Positions 44,512 to 54,363 are shown, numbered from the stretch's first letter. The stretch: DNA of 64,000 nt from Roseospira marina (GCF_014197855.1 NZ_JACIGJ010000006.1:1-64000), one strand, 5' to 3'. Made by a program: numbers and translations. Notes: generated by a model not told the origin, from the sequence alone.

Positions 44512-45705
44512 ATGGGTGTCGCCGAGGTGATGGGAACCGTCGCCGCTGTATCCTCGACCGCCTGGATCGCCCTCGTGGCCGTGGCGGTGTGGCTCGGCCT
44601 GCTGTTCGGGCGCGGCGGGTTCTGGCGCGCCGACCAGAAGCTGGAAAGCGCCGGCATCACGCACACCGAGGCCGATCCCGTGATTGCGGTGATCCCGGCC
44701 CGGGACGAGGTCTACACCATCGGCCGCGCTGTCAAATCGCTGCTGCGCCAGGATTATCCGGGGCCGCTGACGGTCGTCGTGGTGGACGACAACAGCGGCG
44801 ACGGCACCGCCGAAGCGGCCCGCGCCGTCGCCGAGCGCCCGGACGAAAAGGCCTGCCTGCACGTCATCCAGGGCAAGGCGCTGCCGCCCGGGTGGTCCGG
44901 CAAGATGTGGGCCGTGCACCAGGGCCTGAAGCATGCGCGGGCCGTCGCACCCGACGCCCGCTATGTGCTGCTGACCGACGCCGAGATCGAGCACAACCCC
45001 GGCAACCTGAGCCGCCTGATGGCGCGCGCCGTGCGCGAGACTCGGGTGCTGGTCTCGCTGATGGTGCGGCTGCGCTGCGTGTCGGCCTGGGAAAAGATCC
45101 TGATTCCAGCGTTCGTATTCTTCTTCCAGAAGCTCTATCCGTTCCCGCGCGTCAACGACCCGTCGTCGCCGGTGGCGGGCGCGGCCGGCGGCTGCATGCT
45201 GGTGCGGCTGGACGCGCTGGACGCGGCCGGCGGGATCGAGGCGATCCGCAGTGAGCTGATCGACGACTGCGCGCTGGCCCGCAAAATCAAGAAGCAGGGC
45301 TCGATCTGGCTGGGGCTGGCGACCCGCACGCGGTCCCTGCGGCGCTACGAAGACCAGGGCGAGATCTGGCGCATCGTGACCCGCACGGCCTTTACGCAGC
45401 TCGGCTACTCCGCGGTCTATCTGATGCTGATGATCCTGTTCATGATCCTGGCCTACCTGTGGCCGCCGGTCGCCGTCGTCTGGGGCGTCCTGGCCGGGGA
45501 CTGGCTGGCGGCCGGCTTCGGTCTGGTGGGCTGGCTGATGATGGCGGTGGCGTACTGGCCGACGCTGAAGGTCTATCACATGCCGATGTGGCGCAGCCTG
45601 ACCCTGCCCCTGGCCGCCCTGCTGTACGGGGGAATGACGCTGGATTCGGCGCGGCGCCACTGGATGGGCCATGGGCGCGTCTGGAAGGGGCGGACCTACC
45701 AATGA
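44512..45705 (+). CDS. hpnB: Hopene-associated glycosyltransferase HpnB
   Basis: 397 residues from the ATG at 44512, preceded by GGGGAGGCTCACAACGTC; an earlier ATG at 44461 lacks a ribosome site. A membrane helix near 10-30 leads into a GT-A domain (IPARDEVYTIGRAVKSLL, VVVVDDNSGDGTAEAA, LLTDAEIEHNPGNL), and the C-terminus has two or three more helices. The sequence around FWRADQKL and LMVRLRCVSAWEKILIPAFV is characteristic of HpnB. Its precise step is unproven. Its stop overlaps the hpnD start by 4 nt. Confidence 0.93.
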   Translation: MGVAEVMGTVAAVSSTAWIALVAVAVWLGLLFGRGGFWRADQKLESAGITHTEADPVIAVIPARDEVYTIGRAVKSLLRQDYPGPLTVVVVDDNSGDGTAEAARAVAERPDEKACLHVIQGKALPPGWSGKMWAVHQGLKHARAVAPDARYVLLTDAEIEHNPGNLSRLMARAVRETRVLVSLMVRLRCVSAWEKILIPAFVFFFQKLYPFPRVNDPSSPVAGAAGGCMLVRLDALDAAGGIEAIRSELIDDCALARKIKKQGSIWLGLATRTRSLRRYEDQGEIWRIVTRTAFTQLGYSAVYLMLMILFMILAYLWPPVAVVWGVLAGDWLAAGFGLVGWLMMAVAYWPTLKVYHMPMWRSLTLPLAALLYGGMTLDSARRHWMGHGRVWKGRTYQ

Positions 45706-46628
45706 CCGTACGGCCGATCGATCGCGCGGCCGACAGCGGGGCGCCGGCCGCGCCGGCCGTTGTGCGGCCCGTTCTGGACGACGACGCGCGCGAGACAGCG
45801 ACCCGCATCATGGCCGCGTCCGGCACGTCGTTCGGCGGCGCCATGCGGCTCCTGCCGGCGGAGCGCCGCCACGGCATGTTCGCGGTCTATGCCTTCTGCC
45901 GGGTGGTGGACGACATCGCCGACGAGCCGGCCCCGCTGGACGAGAAGCGCGCCCGCCTTGCCGACTGGCGTGTCCGCGTCGCCCTGATCTGCGACGGCCG
46001 GCCGCGCGCCGACGAACCGCTCGACCGGGCGCTGGCGTGGGTCGTGTCCCGCTTCGGCTGCCAGGAGGCGGATTTCCTGGCCGTGCTGGACGGCATGGAT
46101 ACCGACGCCGAGGCCCGGGTGCGCCTGCCCGACCTGCCCAGCCTGATGCGCTATTGCGATCAGGTGGCCTGCGCGGTCGGGCGCCTGTCCAACCCGGTGT
46201 TCGGCATCGCGCCCGCCGACAGTGCGCCGCTGGCCAGCGCCGTCGGCGGCGCGCTCCAGTTGACCAACATCCTGCGCGACGTGGCGGAGGATGCCGAGCG
46301 CGACCGCGTTTATCTGCCGGCCGACCGCCTCGCCGCGCACGGGCTGGCCCTGCACGCCCACGCGCCGGCCACCGCGATCCTGGATCACCCGGCGGTGCCC
46401 GCCGTGCGCGCCGAGCTGGCCGCGCTGGCGGCCGCACGCTTCGCCGAGGCGGACGCGCTGTTCGCCCGCCTGCCCCGGGGTCCAGCCCGTCCGGCGCGGG
46501 TGATGAAAGAGGTCTACCACGCCCTGTTCCGCCGCCTGTCGGCGCAGGGCTGGGATGCGGTCCGCCACCCGCCGCGGGTGCCGAAAGCGGTCAAGGCGTG
46601 GCTGGCGCTGCGCCACGGGGTGCTGTGA
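45702..46628 (+). CDS. hpnD: Presqualene diphosphate synthase HpnD
   Basis: 308 residues. The first aspartate motif is VVDDIADE (Asp70, Asp71, Asp74) and the second LRDVAEDAERDRVYLP, with SGTSFGGAMRLLPAERRHGM before them. It condenses two farnesyl diphosphates into presqualene diphosphate. The ATG overlaps the hpnB stop as ATGA, and its stop overlaps the hpnE start by one base, so the three are coupled. Confidence 0.95.
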   Translation: MTVRPIDRAADSGAPAAPAVVRPVLDDDARETATRIMAASGTSFGGAMRLLPAERRHGMFAVYAFCRVVDDIADEPAPLDEKRARLADWRVRVALICDGRPRADEPLDRALAWVVSRFGCQEADFLAVLDGMDTDAEARVRLPDLPSLMRYCDQVACAVGRLSNPVFGIAPADSAPLASAVGGALQLTNILRDVAEDAERDRVYLPADRLAAHGLALHAHAPATAILDHPAVPAVRAELAALAAARFAEADALFARLPRGPARPARVMKEVYHALFRRLSAQGWDAVRHPPRVPKAVKAWLALRHGVL

Positions 46629-47902
46629 TGGTGCCGGACGGATCGCGGGTCCATGTGATCGGCGCCGGCCTCGCGGGGCTGGCCTGTGCCGTCGCGCTGG
46701 CCGAGACCGGGCAGGCGGTGCGGCTGTATGAAGCGGCGGGCCAGGCCGGCGGGCGTGCGCGCTCGTTTTACGACGCGACCTTCGACCGCGTGATCGACAA
46801 CGGCAACCACCTGCTGCTGTCCGGCAACCGCTCCGTCTTCCGCTTTCTCGACCGAATCGGCACCCGCGACCGACTCGTCGGGCCGCCGAGCACGCGCTAC
46901 CCCTTCCTCGACCTGACAACCGGGGAACACTGGGTGGTGCGGATCGGCGCCGGCCTGTGGCCCGGCTGGGTGCTGGACCCGACGCGCCGGGTGCCGGGCA
47001 CACGCGCCCACGACTACCTCTCCGGCCTGAAGCTGGCGCGGGCGCGGCCCGACGCCACGGTCTCGGACGTGCTGGGCGGCGCGGGAGCGCTGTACGCGCG
47101 CTTCTGGCATCCGCTGGCCGTCTCCGCGCTCAACACGGAGGCGGAGCGCGCCCAAGCCCGGCTGCTGTGGCCCGTGCTGCTGGAGACCTTCGGGCGCGGC
47201 GGACGCGCCTGCCGGCCGCTGTGGGCGCGCGATGGCCTGAGCGAGACCTTCGTCACCCCCGCCCTGGACTGGCTGGCCCGCAATGGGGCGCCGACGGTGT
47301 TCGGCCGCCGCCTGAAGGCGCTGGACTGCACGGACGGCCGGGTGACGCGGCTGGTGTTCCCGGACGACACCGTGGACGTTCCGCCGGGCGACCAGGTGGT
47401 GCTGGCGGTGCCGCCCTGGACGGCCAACCTGCTGATACCGGACCTACGGGTCCCCACCCAGTTCCGGCCGATCGTTAATCTGCATTTCCGCCTGCCGACA
47501 CCCCCGGCGCGGGTGGCGCAGCCGTTGGGCCTACTGGGCGGCACGGCGGAGTGGCTGTTCGTGCGGGGCGATGTGGCGTCCGTCACCATCAGCGCGGCCT
47601 CGCCCATCGTCGATCTGCCGCCCGAGACCATCGCCGAGCCGGTCTGGCCCGAGGTCGCGCGTGCCCTGGGCCTGCCGCCCGAGACCCCCATGCCGCCGTT
47701 CAAGGTCATCAAGGAAAAGCGGGCCACCTTCGCCCAGACGCCGGAGCAGGTGGTGCGTCGCCCGGGACCGCGCGCCCCCCGGCATAACGTCGTGCTGGCC
47801 GGCGACTGGACCGATACCGGGTTGCCAGCGACCATCGAAGGCGCGGTGCGTTCGGGCCACAGGGCGGCCGAAACCGTCACTGCATTGCAACGCACGTCTT
47901 GA
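46628..47902 (+). CDS. hpnE: Hydroxysqualene dehydroxylase HpnE
   Basis: 424 residues. The FAD-binding motif is VIGAGLAGLACAVALAE at 10-26, followed by RARSFYDATFDRVIDNGNHL and FWHPLAVSALNTEAERAQ, and the C-terminal flavin segment VLAGDWTDTGLPATIEGAVR SG. HpnE reduces hydroxysqualene to squalene using FAD. The start overlaps the hpnD stop by one base (TGATG). Confidence 0.95.
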   Translation: MVPDGSRVHVIGAGLAGLACAVALAETGQAVRLYEAAGQAGGRARSFYDATFDRVIDNGNHLLLSGNRSVFRFLDRIGTRDRLVGPPSTRYPFLDLTTGEHWVVRIGAGLWPGWVLDPTRRVPGTRAHDYLSGLKLARARPDATVSDVLGGAGALYARFWHPLAVSALNTEAERAQARLLWPVLLETFGRGGRACRPLWARDGLSETFVTPALDWLARNGAPTVFGRRLKALDCTDGRVTRLVFPDDTVDVPPGDQVVLAVPPWTANLLIPDLRVPTQFRPIVNLHFRLPTPPARVAQPLGLLGGTAEWLFVRGDVASVTISAASPIVDLPPETIAEPVWPEVARALGLPPETPMPPFKVIKEKRATFAQTPEQVVRRPGPRAPRHNVVLAGDWTDTGLPATIEGAVRSGHRAAETVTALQRTS

Positions 47903-48372
47903 CGAAAACGCCTCCGACAGTTCAGAACCCCTTAAGGTATGGGTGAAACGCGCCGATTCCAGGTCTTAACGACCGGGGTCAAAGGTTCGTAATCGCACGC
48001 CAAAAGGAAAAACCCTGAAACATTTGGGGTCAATAAGAACAGGCTGCCAAAGTCGAGGTCCGTCCGTATCGGCGCCATGCTGATGCCGGGTGGGTGCGCC
48101 ATCGCCACCGGGACCACGACACCGCGCGTCCGCCGGACGCTGGAGGGTCCGGGGAGCGGCCTTGCCGCCACCGGGATGGCGCCGAAAGGGAGGGCGGCGG
48201 CCTTCGTCCGCCGCGATCGTCCAGGGGCGGGACCGACGGGGGACCGACGGACGGGCACACGGCTAGGATTGCCATAATCCTGTCATGGGTCTGTGGTCGG
48301 GATGACCCCCAATTCGTTTCTCCCGGATCGCCGCCGTCGCGGTCCGAGCCATAGCGTTGCGCCAGCCAGGGA
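47903..48372. other. 470-nt spacer between hpnE and shc
   Basis: No supported gene. The first 130 nt are less GC-rich than the flanks, which fits a promoter for shc. It separates the squalene-forming genes from the cyclase. No clear hairpin or -35/-10 pair stands out. Confidence 0.4.
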
Positions 48373-50535
48373 ATGCCGTGTCCGATGAATCAAGCGTTGC
48401 ACAAGACACCGGTCATCGATCTCGACTCCCAGACCTCTTTTTCTTCGTCCGGTAGCCCCCCCTTCGACCGGCGGACGTCCGTGGACACCGACGCGGCCAA
48501 CGATGGTGGCGCGGACCCAGCCGAAGCTGCCGCCCCCCCAGACGGCGCACCTCACGGCGCACCGGACAAATCCGTCGACGCCACGCCGGACGGCGCCGTG
48601 GATCCGGCGGCCGTCGACCGCGTGATCGACGAGGCCTCCGACTGGCTGCGCACGCACCAGAAGGGCGACGGCCACTGGGTGTTCGAACTGGAAGCGGACG
48701 CAACCATTCCGTCCGAGTACATTCTGCTTAATCATTTCCTGGACGAAATAAACGACCCCTTGGAGCGGCGCATCGCCGTCTACCTGCGCCGCATCCAGGC
48801 CGCGCATGGCGGCTGGCCGCTGTTCCATGACGGCGACTTCGACATGAGCGCGTCGGTCAAGGCGTACTTCGCACTCAAGCTCGTCGGCGACGCGCCGGAC
48901 GAGCCGCACATGGTCCGCGCCCGCGAGGCCATCCTGAAGCGGGGCGGCGCGGCGCGCTGCAACGTCTTCACCCGCTACACCCTGGCCATGTTCGGACAGG
49001 TGCCATGGCGGGCCTGCCCGGTCGCCCGGGTGGAGGCCGCGCTGCTGCCGCGCTGGTTCCCGTTCCACATGGACAAGGTCTCGTACTGGGCGCGCACGGT
49101 GATGATGCCGCTGTTCGTGCTGTACTCGCGCCGCGCGCGCGCCGAGAACCCGCGCGGTGTGGACATTCGCGAGCTGTTCGTGACCCCGCCCGAGAAGGAG
49201 CGGCGCTACCACAGCAACCCGACCGGGCACTGGATCGGCTCCGCCTTCCTCCGCGTGGACGCCGTGGCCCGCCTGCTGGAGCCGCTGTTCCCGGCGGCGG
49301 TCGAGCGCCGCGCCACCGAGCGCGTGCTGCGATTCGTCACCGAACGCCTGAACGGCGTGGATGGCTTGGGCGCGATTTTCCCGGCGATGGCCAACACGCT
49401 GATGATGTTCCACATCCTCGGCTACGAGAAGAGCCACCCGCAGGTGCGGATGGCGCGCAAGGCCATGGACGGGCTGGTGATCGAAAAGGGCGATCACGCC
49501 TATGTGCAGCCCTGCCTGTCGCCGGTTTGGGATACGGGCCTCGCCTCCATGGCGCTGACCGAGGTCGACGCCCAGGCTCACGGGGACGGTGCCACCTCCG
49601 GCAGCCGGGAATCCGCCGTCGCCGGCGCCTGCGCCTGGCTGCGCGACAAGCAGGTGCTGGATGTGGAGGGCGACTACGCCGCCACCCGTCCCGGCGTGCG
49701 ACCCGGCGGGTGGGCGTTCCAGTACAACAACGATTTCTATCCCGACGTGGACGACACGGCGGTGATCGGCATGCTGCTGGACCGCGCCCGTCTGCCCCAG
49801 AACAAGGAAGCCATTGAGCGCGCCGCCGAGTGGATCCTGGGCCTGCAGTCCAAGAACGGCGGCTGGGGCGCGTTCGACGCCGATAACGAGTACTATATCC
49901 TCAACAACATTCCGTTCGCCGACCATGGCGCTCTGCTCGACCCGCCGACGGTGGACGTCTCCGCCCGCTGCATCGGGTTCCTGGCGCAGATCGGCTATGA
50001 CCGCGATCATCCGGCCATCGCGCGCGGTCTGGCCTACCTGAAGAAGGAGCAGGAGCCGGACGGGTCGTGGTTCGGCCGCTGGGGCACGAACTACATCTAC
50101 GGCACATGGTCGGCCCTGGCGGCGTTCAACGCCACCGGCGAGGACCCGCAGGCGCCGCACATCCGCGCCGCCGTGGCGTGGCTGCACCGCCGCCAGCAGG
50201 CGGATGGTGGCTGGGGCGAAGGCTGCGAAAGCTACTGGACCGACAAGCGCGACTTCGTGAAGGCGTCCACGCCAACCCAAACCGCCTGGGCCGTTCTGGC
50301 GCTGATGGCCGCCGGCGAGGTGGACAGCCCCGAAGTCCGGCGCGGCATCGCCTATCTGTCCAAGGCGCCACGCACTGGCGGATTGTGGGACGAGAAGCTG
50401 TACAACGCCGTCGGCTTCCCGCGCGTGTTCTATCTGAAGTACCACGGCTACCCGGCGTTCTTCCCGCTGTGGGCCATGGCCCGCTACCGCAACCTGACGC
50501 GGGGCAACTCGGGTCAGGTGTCGTGGGGTCTGTGA
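48373..50535 (+). CDS. shc: Squalene-hopene cyclase
   Basis: 720 residues, 50-70 longer than common homologues because of an N-terminal extension of about 75 residues rich in Asp, Ala, Pro and Ser (HKTPVIDLDSQ ... DATPDGAVDP). The cyclase starts near 80. The initiating acid motif DVDD is at 458-461, and QW repeats occur along the chain (for example QKGDGHW, QQADGGWGE, QSKNGGWG). It folds squalene to hopene on the membrane surface. Its stop overlaps the hpnG start by 4 nt. Confidence 0.95.
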   Translation: MPCPMNQALHKTPVIDLDSQTSFSSSGSPPFDRRTSVDTDAANDGGADPAEAAAPPDGAPHGAPDKSVDATPDGAVDPAAVDRVIDEASDWLRTHQKGDGHWVFELEADATIPSEYILLNHFLDEINDPLERRIAVYLRRIQAAHGGWPLFHDGDFDMSASVKAYFALKLVGDAPDEPHMVRAREAILKRGGAARCNVFTRYTLAMFGQVPWRACPVARVEAALLPRWFPFHMDKVSYWARTVMMPLFVLYSRRARAENPRGVDIRELFVTPPEKERRYHSNPTGHWIGSAFLRVDAVARLLEPLFPAAVERRATERVLRFVTERLNGVDGLGAIFPAMANTLMMFHILGYEKSHPQVRMARKAMDGLVIEKGDHAYVQPCLSPVWDTGLASMALTEVDAQAHGDGATSGSRESAVAGACAWLRDKQVLDVEGDYAATRPGVRPGGWAFQYNNDFYPDVDDTAVIGMLLDRARLPQNKEAIERAAEWILGLQSKNGGWGAFDADNEYYILNNIPFADHGALLDPPTVDVSARCIGFLAQIGYDRDHPAIARGLAYLKKEQEPDGSWFGRWGTNYIYGTWSALAAFNATGEDPQAPHIRAAVAWLHRRQQADGGWGEGCESYWTDKRDFVKASTPTQTAWAVLALMAAGEVDSPEVRRGIAYLSKAPRTGGLWDEKLYNAVGFPRVFYLKYHGYPAFFPLWAMARYRNLTRGNSGQVSWGL

Positions 50536-51275
50536 CCGACGCCGGCCGGCCCATGCCCGCCGCACCCGCCACCTCCCGCCCCTCCGCCATCGGCGTCGGC
50601 GTCGGCGTCGTAACCGGCCTCGCCAGTGAGGCGCACGTGCTTGCGGGCCGCGACGGGCTCACCGTCCTGTGCCACGGTCCCGGTCCCGAGCGCGCCACCG
50701 CTGCCGCCCGCGCGCTGCTGGACGGCGGCGCCCGCGCGCTGGTCAGCGCCGGTATCTGCGGCGGGCTCGACCCCGCCCTGGTCCCGGGGTCTCTCGTGGT
50801 GCCCGCCCGGGTGGTGAGCCGCCATGCCGAGGGCGAGTCCTGGGTGGTCGATCCGGCGTGGCACGCGGCCGTTGTGGCCGCCCTCCCCCCCGTTCTCCGG
50901 CCGAACACCGGCACGCTGTTGGGCTCGGACCGCGCCGTGGCCTCGCGTGACGGCAAGCAGGCCCTGGCCGCCCGCAGCGGGGCCGTCGCCGTCGACATGG
51001 AAAGCCACGCTGTCGCGCGCGTCGCGGCCGAGGCCGGAGTGCCGTTCCTGGCGTTGCGCACCGTTGCCGACACCGCCAGCGACGTGCTGCCGCCCTGGCT
51101 TGCCGGCGTGCTGAACCGCGACGGCACACCCAACGCCGGCATGGCAATCCGGCGCCTCCTCACCGGCCCCTGGCGTGTGGCGACCCTGATCGCCCTCGCC
51201 CGCCGCAGCGCCGCCGCCGAAGCCGCGCTGGGCACAGCCGCAAGCGCCTTGGGCGCGCCGGCCACGACCGCCTGA
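50532..51275 (+). CDS. hpnG: Hopanoid-associated phosphorylase HpnG
   Basis: 247 residues from a GTG at 50532 that overlaps the shc stop (GTGA). The phosphorylase-superfamily features are LVSAGICGGLDPALVPGSLV, VAVDMESHAVARVAAEAGVP and LRTVADTASDVLPPWL. HpnG removes adenine from adenosylhopane to give ribosylhopane in known systems. The gene for the adenosylhopane-forming radical-SAM enzyme (hpnH) is not in the window. It ends the cluster. Confidence 0.9.
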   Translation: MTDAGRPMPAAPATSRPSAIGVGVGVVTGLASEAHVLAGRDGLTVLCHGPGPERATAAARALLDGGARALVSAGICGGLDPALVPGSLVVPARVVSRHAEGESWVVDPAWHAAVVAALPPVLRPNTGTLLGSDRAVASRDGKQALAARSGAVAVDMESHAVARVAAEAGVPFLALRTVADTASDVLPPWLAGVLNRDGTPNAGMAIRRLLTGPWRVATLIALARRSAAAEAALGTAASALGAPATTA

Positions 51276-51452
51276 TCCACGATTCCGCCATTGCCGTCCT
51301 TCCCTGGCCCGGCGCCCTCGCGCCGGCCAACGGCGCACGTGCAACTTTATCGGACATTCTCTCTCTTGATCGCCTCTCGCCTGTCGTTTACACAGGTTGA
51401 ACGCGCTTACTATCGTATATGCGCTCTGGGCGTGTGACTAGGGAGGGGATGG

Positions 51453-51869
51453 GTGACCCAAGGCAGGAACGGGCGCGGCGTCCGCGGGCGGCGCAACATC
51501 ACCTTGGAACGGACCATCGGCCACGCGGTGCGGGAGGCGAGGCTCCGCGCGGGTCTGTCGCGCGACGACTTGGCGGCGCGCATGGGTCTGCGTCCGGCTC
51601 AACTCCGTCGGCTGGAAAACGCCACCGTGATCATCCGGATCGACCATCTGGCGGCGGCGGCTCGCTGCCTTGACGTGCCGGTGTCCGCGTTCTACGGCCC
51701 CTATGCCCCCCTGAGCGCCGACGAGGCGTCAAACGCACCGCCCCACCCGATGCCCCCACAGCTTTACGACACGGAGGAGACCCGCGCCCTGCTGGAGGCC
51801 TATCGGACCTCACCGCCGGACGTCCGCCAGAGCTTCCTGGCTCTGCTGAGGTCCCTAGCCGAGCCCTGA
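51453..51869 (+). CDS. XRE-family transcriptional regulator
   Basis: 138 residues from the GTG at 51453, preceded by GGAGGGGATG. A lambda-type HTH at about 20-75 reads IGHAVREARLRAGLSRDDLA, ARMGLRPAQLRRLENAT. The C-terminal half has LLEAYRTSPPDVRQSFLALLR. The arrangement resembles small alphaproteobacterial regulators near hpn genes and other loci, but its target is unknown. It lies between hpnG and mnmE; the upstream 51276-51452 is locally AT-rich. Confidence 0.85.
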   Translation: MTQGRNGRGVRGRRNITLERTIGHAVREARLRAGLSRDDLAARMGLRPAQLRRLENATVIIRIDHLAAAARCLDVPVSAFYGPYAPLSADEASNAPPHPMPPQLYDTEETRALLEAYRTSPPDVRQSFLALLRSLAEP

Positions 51870-51923
51870 CATCCGGCGGGGATCACCTTGCGGTCCGCGC
51901 GCCCGCCGGGCACTGTATCCGGC

Positions 51924-53306
51924 ATGAAGAGCCCCCCTGCCCCACCACCGACCGACGTCCCCACCATCTTCGCCCTGTCGAGCGCTCCCGGGCGCGCCGG
52001 GGTCGCGGTGACGCGGGTCTCCGGTCCCCATGCCGAGGCGGCGCTGTGCGCCCTCACCGGCCGGACCACGCCACCGGCCCCGCGCCGGGCGGTTCGGGCG
52101 CGTTTTCGCGACCCGGCGACCGGCGAGGTCCTCGACGACGGTCTGGTGCTGTTCTTCCCCGGTCCCGACAGCTTCACCGGCGAGGATGTGGCGGAGTTCC
52201 AGGGCCACGGCGGCCGGGCCACGACCCGGGCGCTGCTGGACGCCCTGGCCGGCGTGCCGGGCCTGGAGCCGGCGGAACCCGGCGCCTTCACGCGGCGGGC
52301 GTTCGACGCCGGCAAGCTCGACCTGACCGCGGTCGAAGGACTGGCGGACCTGATCGACGCCGAGACGGCGGCCCAGCGTCGTCAGGCGTTGCGCCAGATG
52401 GGCGGCGCGCTGGCGCGGCTGACGGAGGGCTGGCGGGACCGGCTGGTCCGCGCGCTGGCGCACCTTGAGGCCACCATCGACTTTTCCGACGAGGATCTGC
52501 CGGAGGCGCTGCTGCCCGCGCTGCAAGCCGACGTGGCCGCCCTGGTGGCGGAGATCACCGCGCACCTCGCCGCCCCGCCCCGGGGGGAGCGGCTGCGCGA
52601 CGGGGTGCACGTCGCCATCCTGGGGCCGCCGAACGCGGGCAAGTCCAGTCTGGTCAACGCGCTGGCGCGGCGGGAGGCCGCCATCGTCTCCGCCATCGCC
52701 GGCACCACCCGCGATGTGGTCGAGGTGCATCTGGATTTGGACGGGTTTCCCGTGGTGCTGGCGGATACGGCCGGCCTGCGGGAGTCGGCGGATGTGATCG
52801 AACAGGAGGGCGTGCGCCGCGCCCACGCGCGGGCGGCGGCGGCCGATGTCCGGCTGGTGCTGCTCGACGGCGGGGCTGGCGATCCGCTGGATCCGGCAGT
52901 GGCGGCGCTGACGGCCGATCCCGAGGCGCTGGTGGTCCTCAACAAGACCGACCTGCGGCCCGACGGCGCGCAGCACGCGCTGGCCCTGCCGGACGGTCGG
53001 GCCCCGCTCGGCCTGTCGCTGACCACCGGGGCGGGGTTCGAGGCGCTTCTGGCCGCCGTGACCGATCGCGTCCGCGCCCTGGCGGAAGCCGGAGCCGGCG
53101 CGCCGCCCCCGCTGACCCGCGCGCGCCATCGTCACGCGCTGGCGGAGACCCGGGACGCGCTCACGCGCGCCCTTGACGCGCCACTGCCCGAACTGGTGGC
53201 GGAAGATCTGCGCCTTGCGGTCCGGGCGCTGGGGCGGATCACCGGCCGCGTCGACGTCGAGGATCTCCTGGACGTCATCTTCCGCGATTTCTGCATCGGA
53301 AAGTAA
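51924..53306 (+). CDS. mnmE: tRNA modification GTPase MnmE
   Basis: 460 residues from the ATG at 51924. The formyl-THF-binding N-terminal domain (PTIFALSSAPGRAGVAVTRV) is followed by a helical domain, a G domain with GPPNAGKSS at 234-242, IAGTTRDVVEVHLDLDGFPV, NKTD and the C-terminal CIGK. With MnmG it makes 5-carboxymethylaminomethyluridine in tRNA wobble positions. In most alphaproteobacteria mnmG, rsmG and parAB follow; here a minus-strand ATPase gene faces it, so the usual neighbourhood is broken. Upstream of it is the XRE gene. Confidence 0.95.
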   Translation: MKSPPAPPPTDVPTIFALSSAPGRAGVAVTRVSGPHAEAALCALTGRTTPPAPRRAVRARFRDPATGEVLDDGLVLFFPGPDSFTGEDVAEFQGHGGRATTRALLDALAGVPGLEPAEPGAFTRRAFDAGKLDLTAVEGLADLIDAETAAQRRQALRQMGGALARLTEGWRDRLVRALAHLEATIDFSDEDLPEALLPALQADVAALVAEITAHLAAPPRGERLRDGVHVAILGPPNAGKSSLVNALARREAAIVSAIAGTTRDVVEVHLDLDGFPVVLADTAGLRESADVIEQEGVRRAHARAAAADVRLVLLDGGAGDPLDPAVAALTADPEALVVLNKTDLRPDGAQHALALPDGRAPLGLSLTTGAGFEALLAAVTDRVRALAEAGAGAPPPLTRARHRHALAETRDALTRALDAPLPELVAEDLRLAVRALGRITGRVDVEDLLDVIFRDFCIGK

Positions 53307-53345
53307 CCGCCTGCGGGCCCGGCGGGCGAGACAGCAGCCCGGGGG

Positions 53346-54287
53346 TCAGCCCGACGACGCGCGGCCGCGCGGGGCCGCCGCCGGCGCGTCGGCCGGACGG
53401 TCCGGGGGGTACAGCTCGGCCATCAGGCGCTGTTTCAGCCGGTCAACGGTCAGATCGTCCGGCAGCGGTCGATAGGCGCTCAGGCCGCTGGCGATGCGGG
53501 TCTCGGCCACTTCGCACACGGTTTCGAACGTCACCGACTCCTTGTCGTCGCTGAACGCATAGACCAGCGAGAAATCGCAGAGCTGGTTGATGAGGCGCGG
53601 CGTCCCGCTCGAAAAAAAGTGAACGGCCGCGCAGGCCAGATCGTTGAACAGGTCGCGGGTCGCACCGGCCAGACGCAGGCGATGACGGATGTAGGCCAGC
53701 GTTTCCTGCTGGTCGAGCCGGTCGAGATGGTGGCTGATGCCGATGCGCTGCACCAACTGCACCAACTCCGGCCGCTTCAAAAGCTCCAGAAGCTCGGGCT
53801 GGCCCACCAGCACGATCTGCAACATAAAGTGCTCGCCGGTGTTGATGTTCAGCAGCATCCGCATTTCCTCGAGCGTGTCGAGGGACAGGTTCTGCGCCTC
53901 ATCGATCACCAGCACCGCCCGCTTGCCGCTGGCATAGACGTCGCGGATATGCGCCACGAACGCCTCGTACAGGCCGTGATTGTCGGCGTCGGCGCTCTTG
54001 ATCCCGAACGCCCCGGCAATCGATCGCATGATGTGCCCGAAGTTGGAATGCGTGTGGGTGATGACGCCGACCTCGACCTCATCCAGAATGTTTTCCATCA
54101 CATACTGGATCAGGGTGGTCTTCCCCGCGCCGATCTCGCCGGTGATAACCGTCAGCGCCGTTTCTTCCAGCAGACCATACTGCAACAGATGAAACGCCAG
54201 CTTGTGCCGCCGCCCCAGGAAGATAAACGAGGCGTCGGGCTGCAAAGAAAACGGCTTCCGTTGCAGTCCGAAATACGAAGCGTACAT
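53346..54287 (-). CDS. ExeA/GspA-like AAA ATPase of exopolysaccharide-locus type
   Basis: 313 residues. The start MYASYFGLQRKPFSLQPDAS is the signature of ATPases found beside exosortase-type polysaccharide genes and of ExeA. Walker A is GEIGAGKT at 50-57 and Walker B LVIDE at 126-130, with sensor residues in QIVLVGQPELLELL. A Pro/Ala-rich tail ends the protein and no peptidoglycan-binding domain or membrane helix is visible. It lies downstream of a BY-kinase and a Wzz-like gene in one strand, separated by a palindromic element. Confidence 0.88.
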   Translation of the reverse strand: MYASYFGLQRKPFSLQPDASFIFLGRRHKLAFHLLQYGLLEETALTVITGEIGAGKTTLIQYVMENILDEVEVGVITHTHSNFGHIMRSIAGAFGIKSADADNHGLYEAFVAHIRDVYASGKRAVLVIDEAQNLSLDTLEEMRMLLNINTGEHFMLQIVLVGQPELLELLKRPELVQLVQRIGISHHLDRLDQQETLAYIRHRLRLAGATRDLFNDLACAAVHFFSSGTPRLINQLCDFSLVYAFSDDKESVTFETVCEVAETRIASGLSAYRPLPDDLTVDRLKQRLMAELYPPDRPADAPAAAPRGRASSG

Positions 54288-54363
54288 TCGGCGACCTTTC
54301 TGCTTCTCCGATGGTCACGTCCGATGGTCACGCGGCGGGCGCGTCCTGGCGCACGGTGAACCG

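Noticed and set aside
47932-48354. Open frames in the gap between hpnE and shc
   Set aside because: Short, Arg/Pro-rich, on both strands at once, with no conserved feature.
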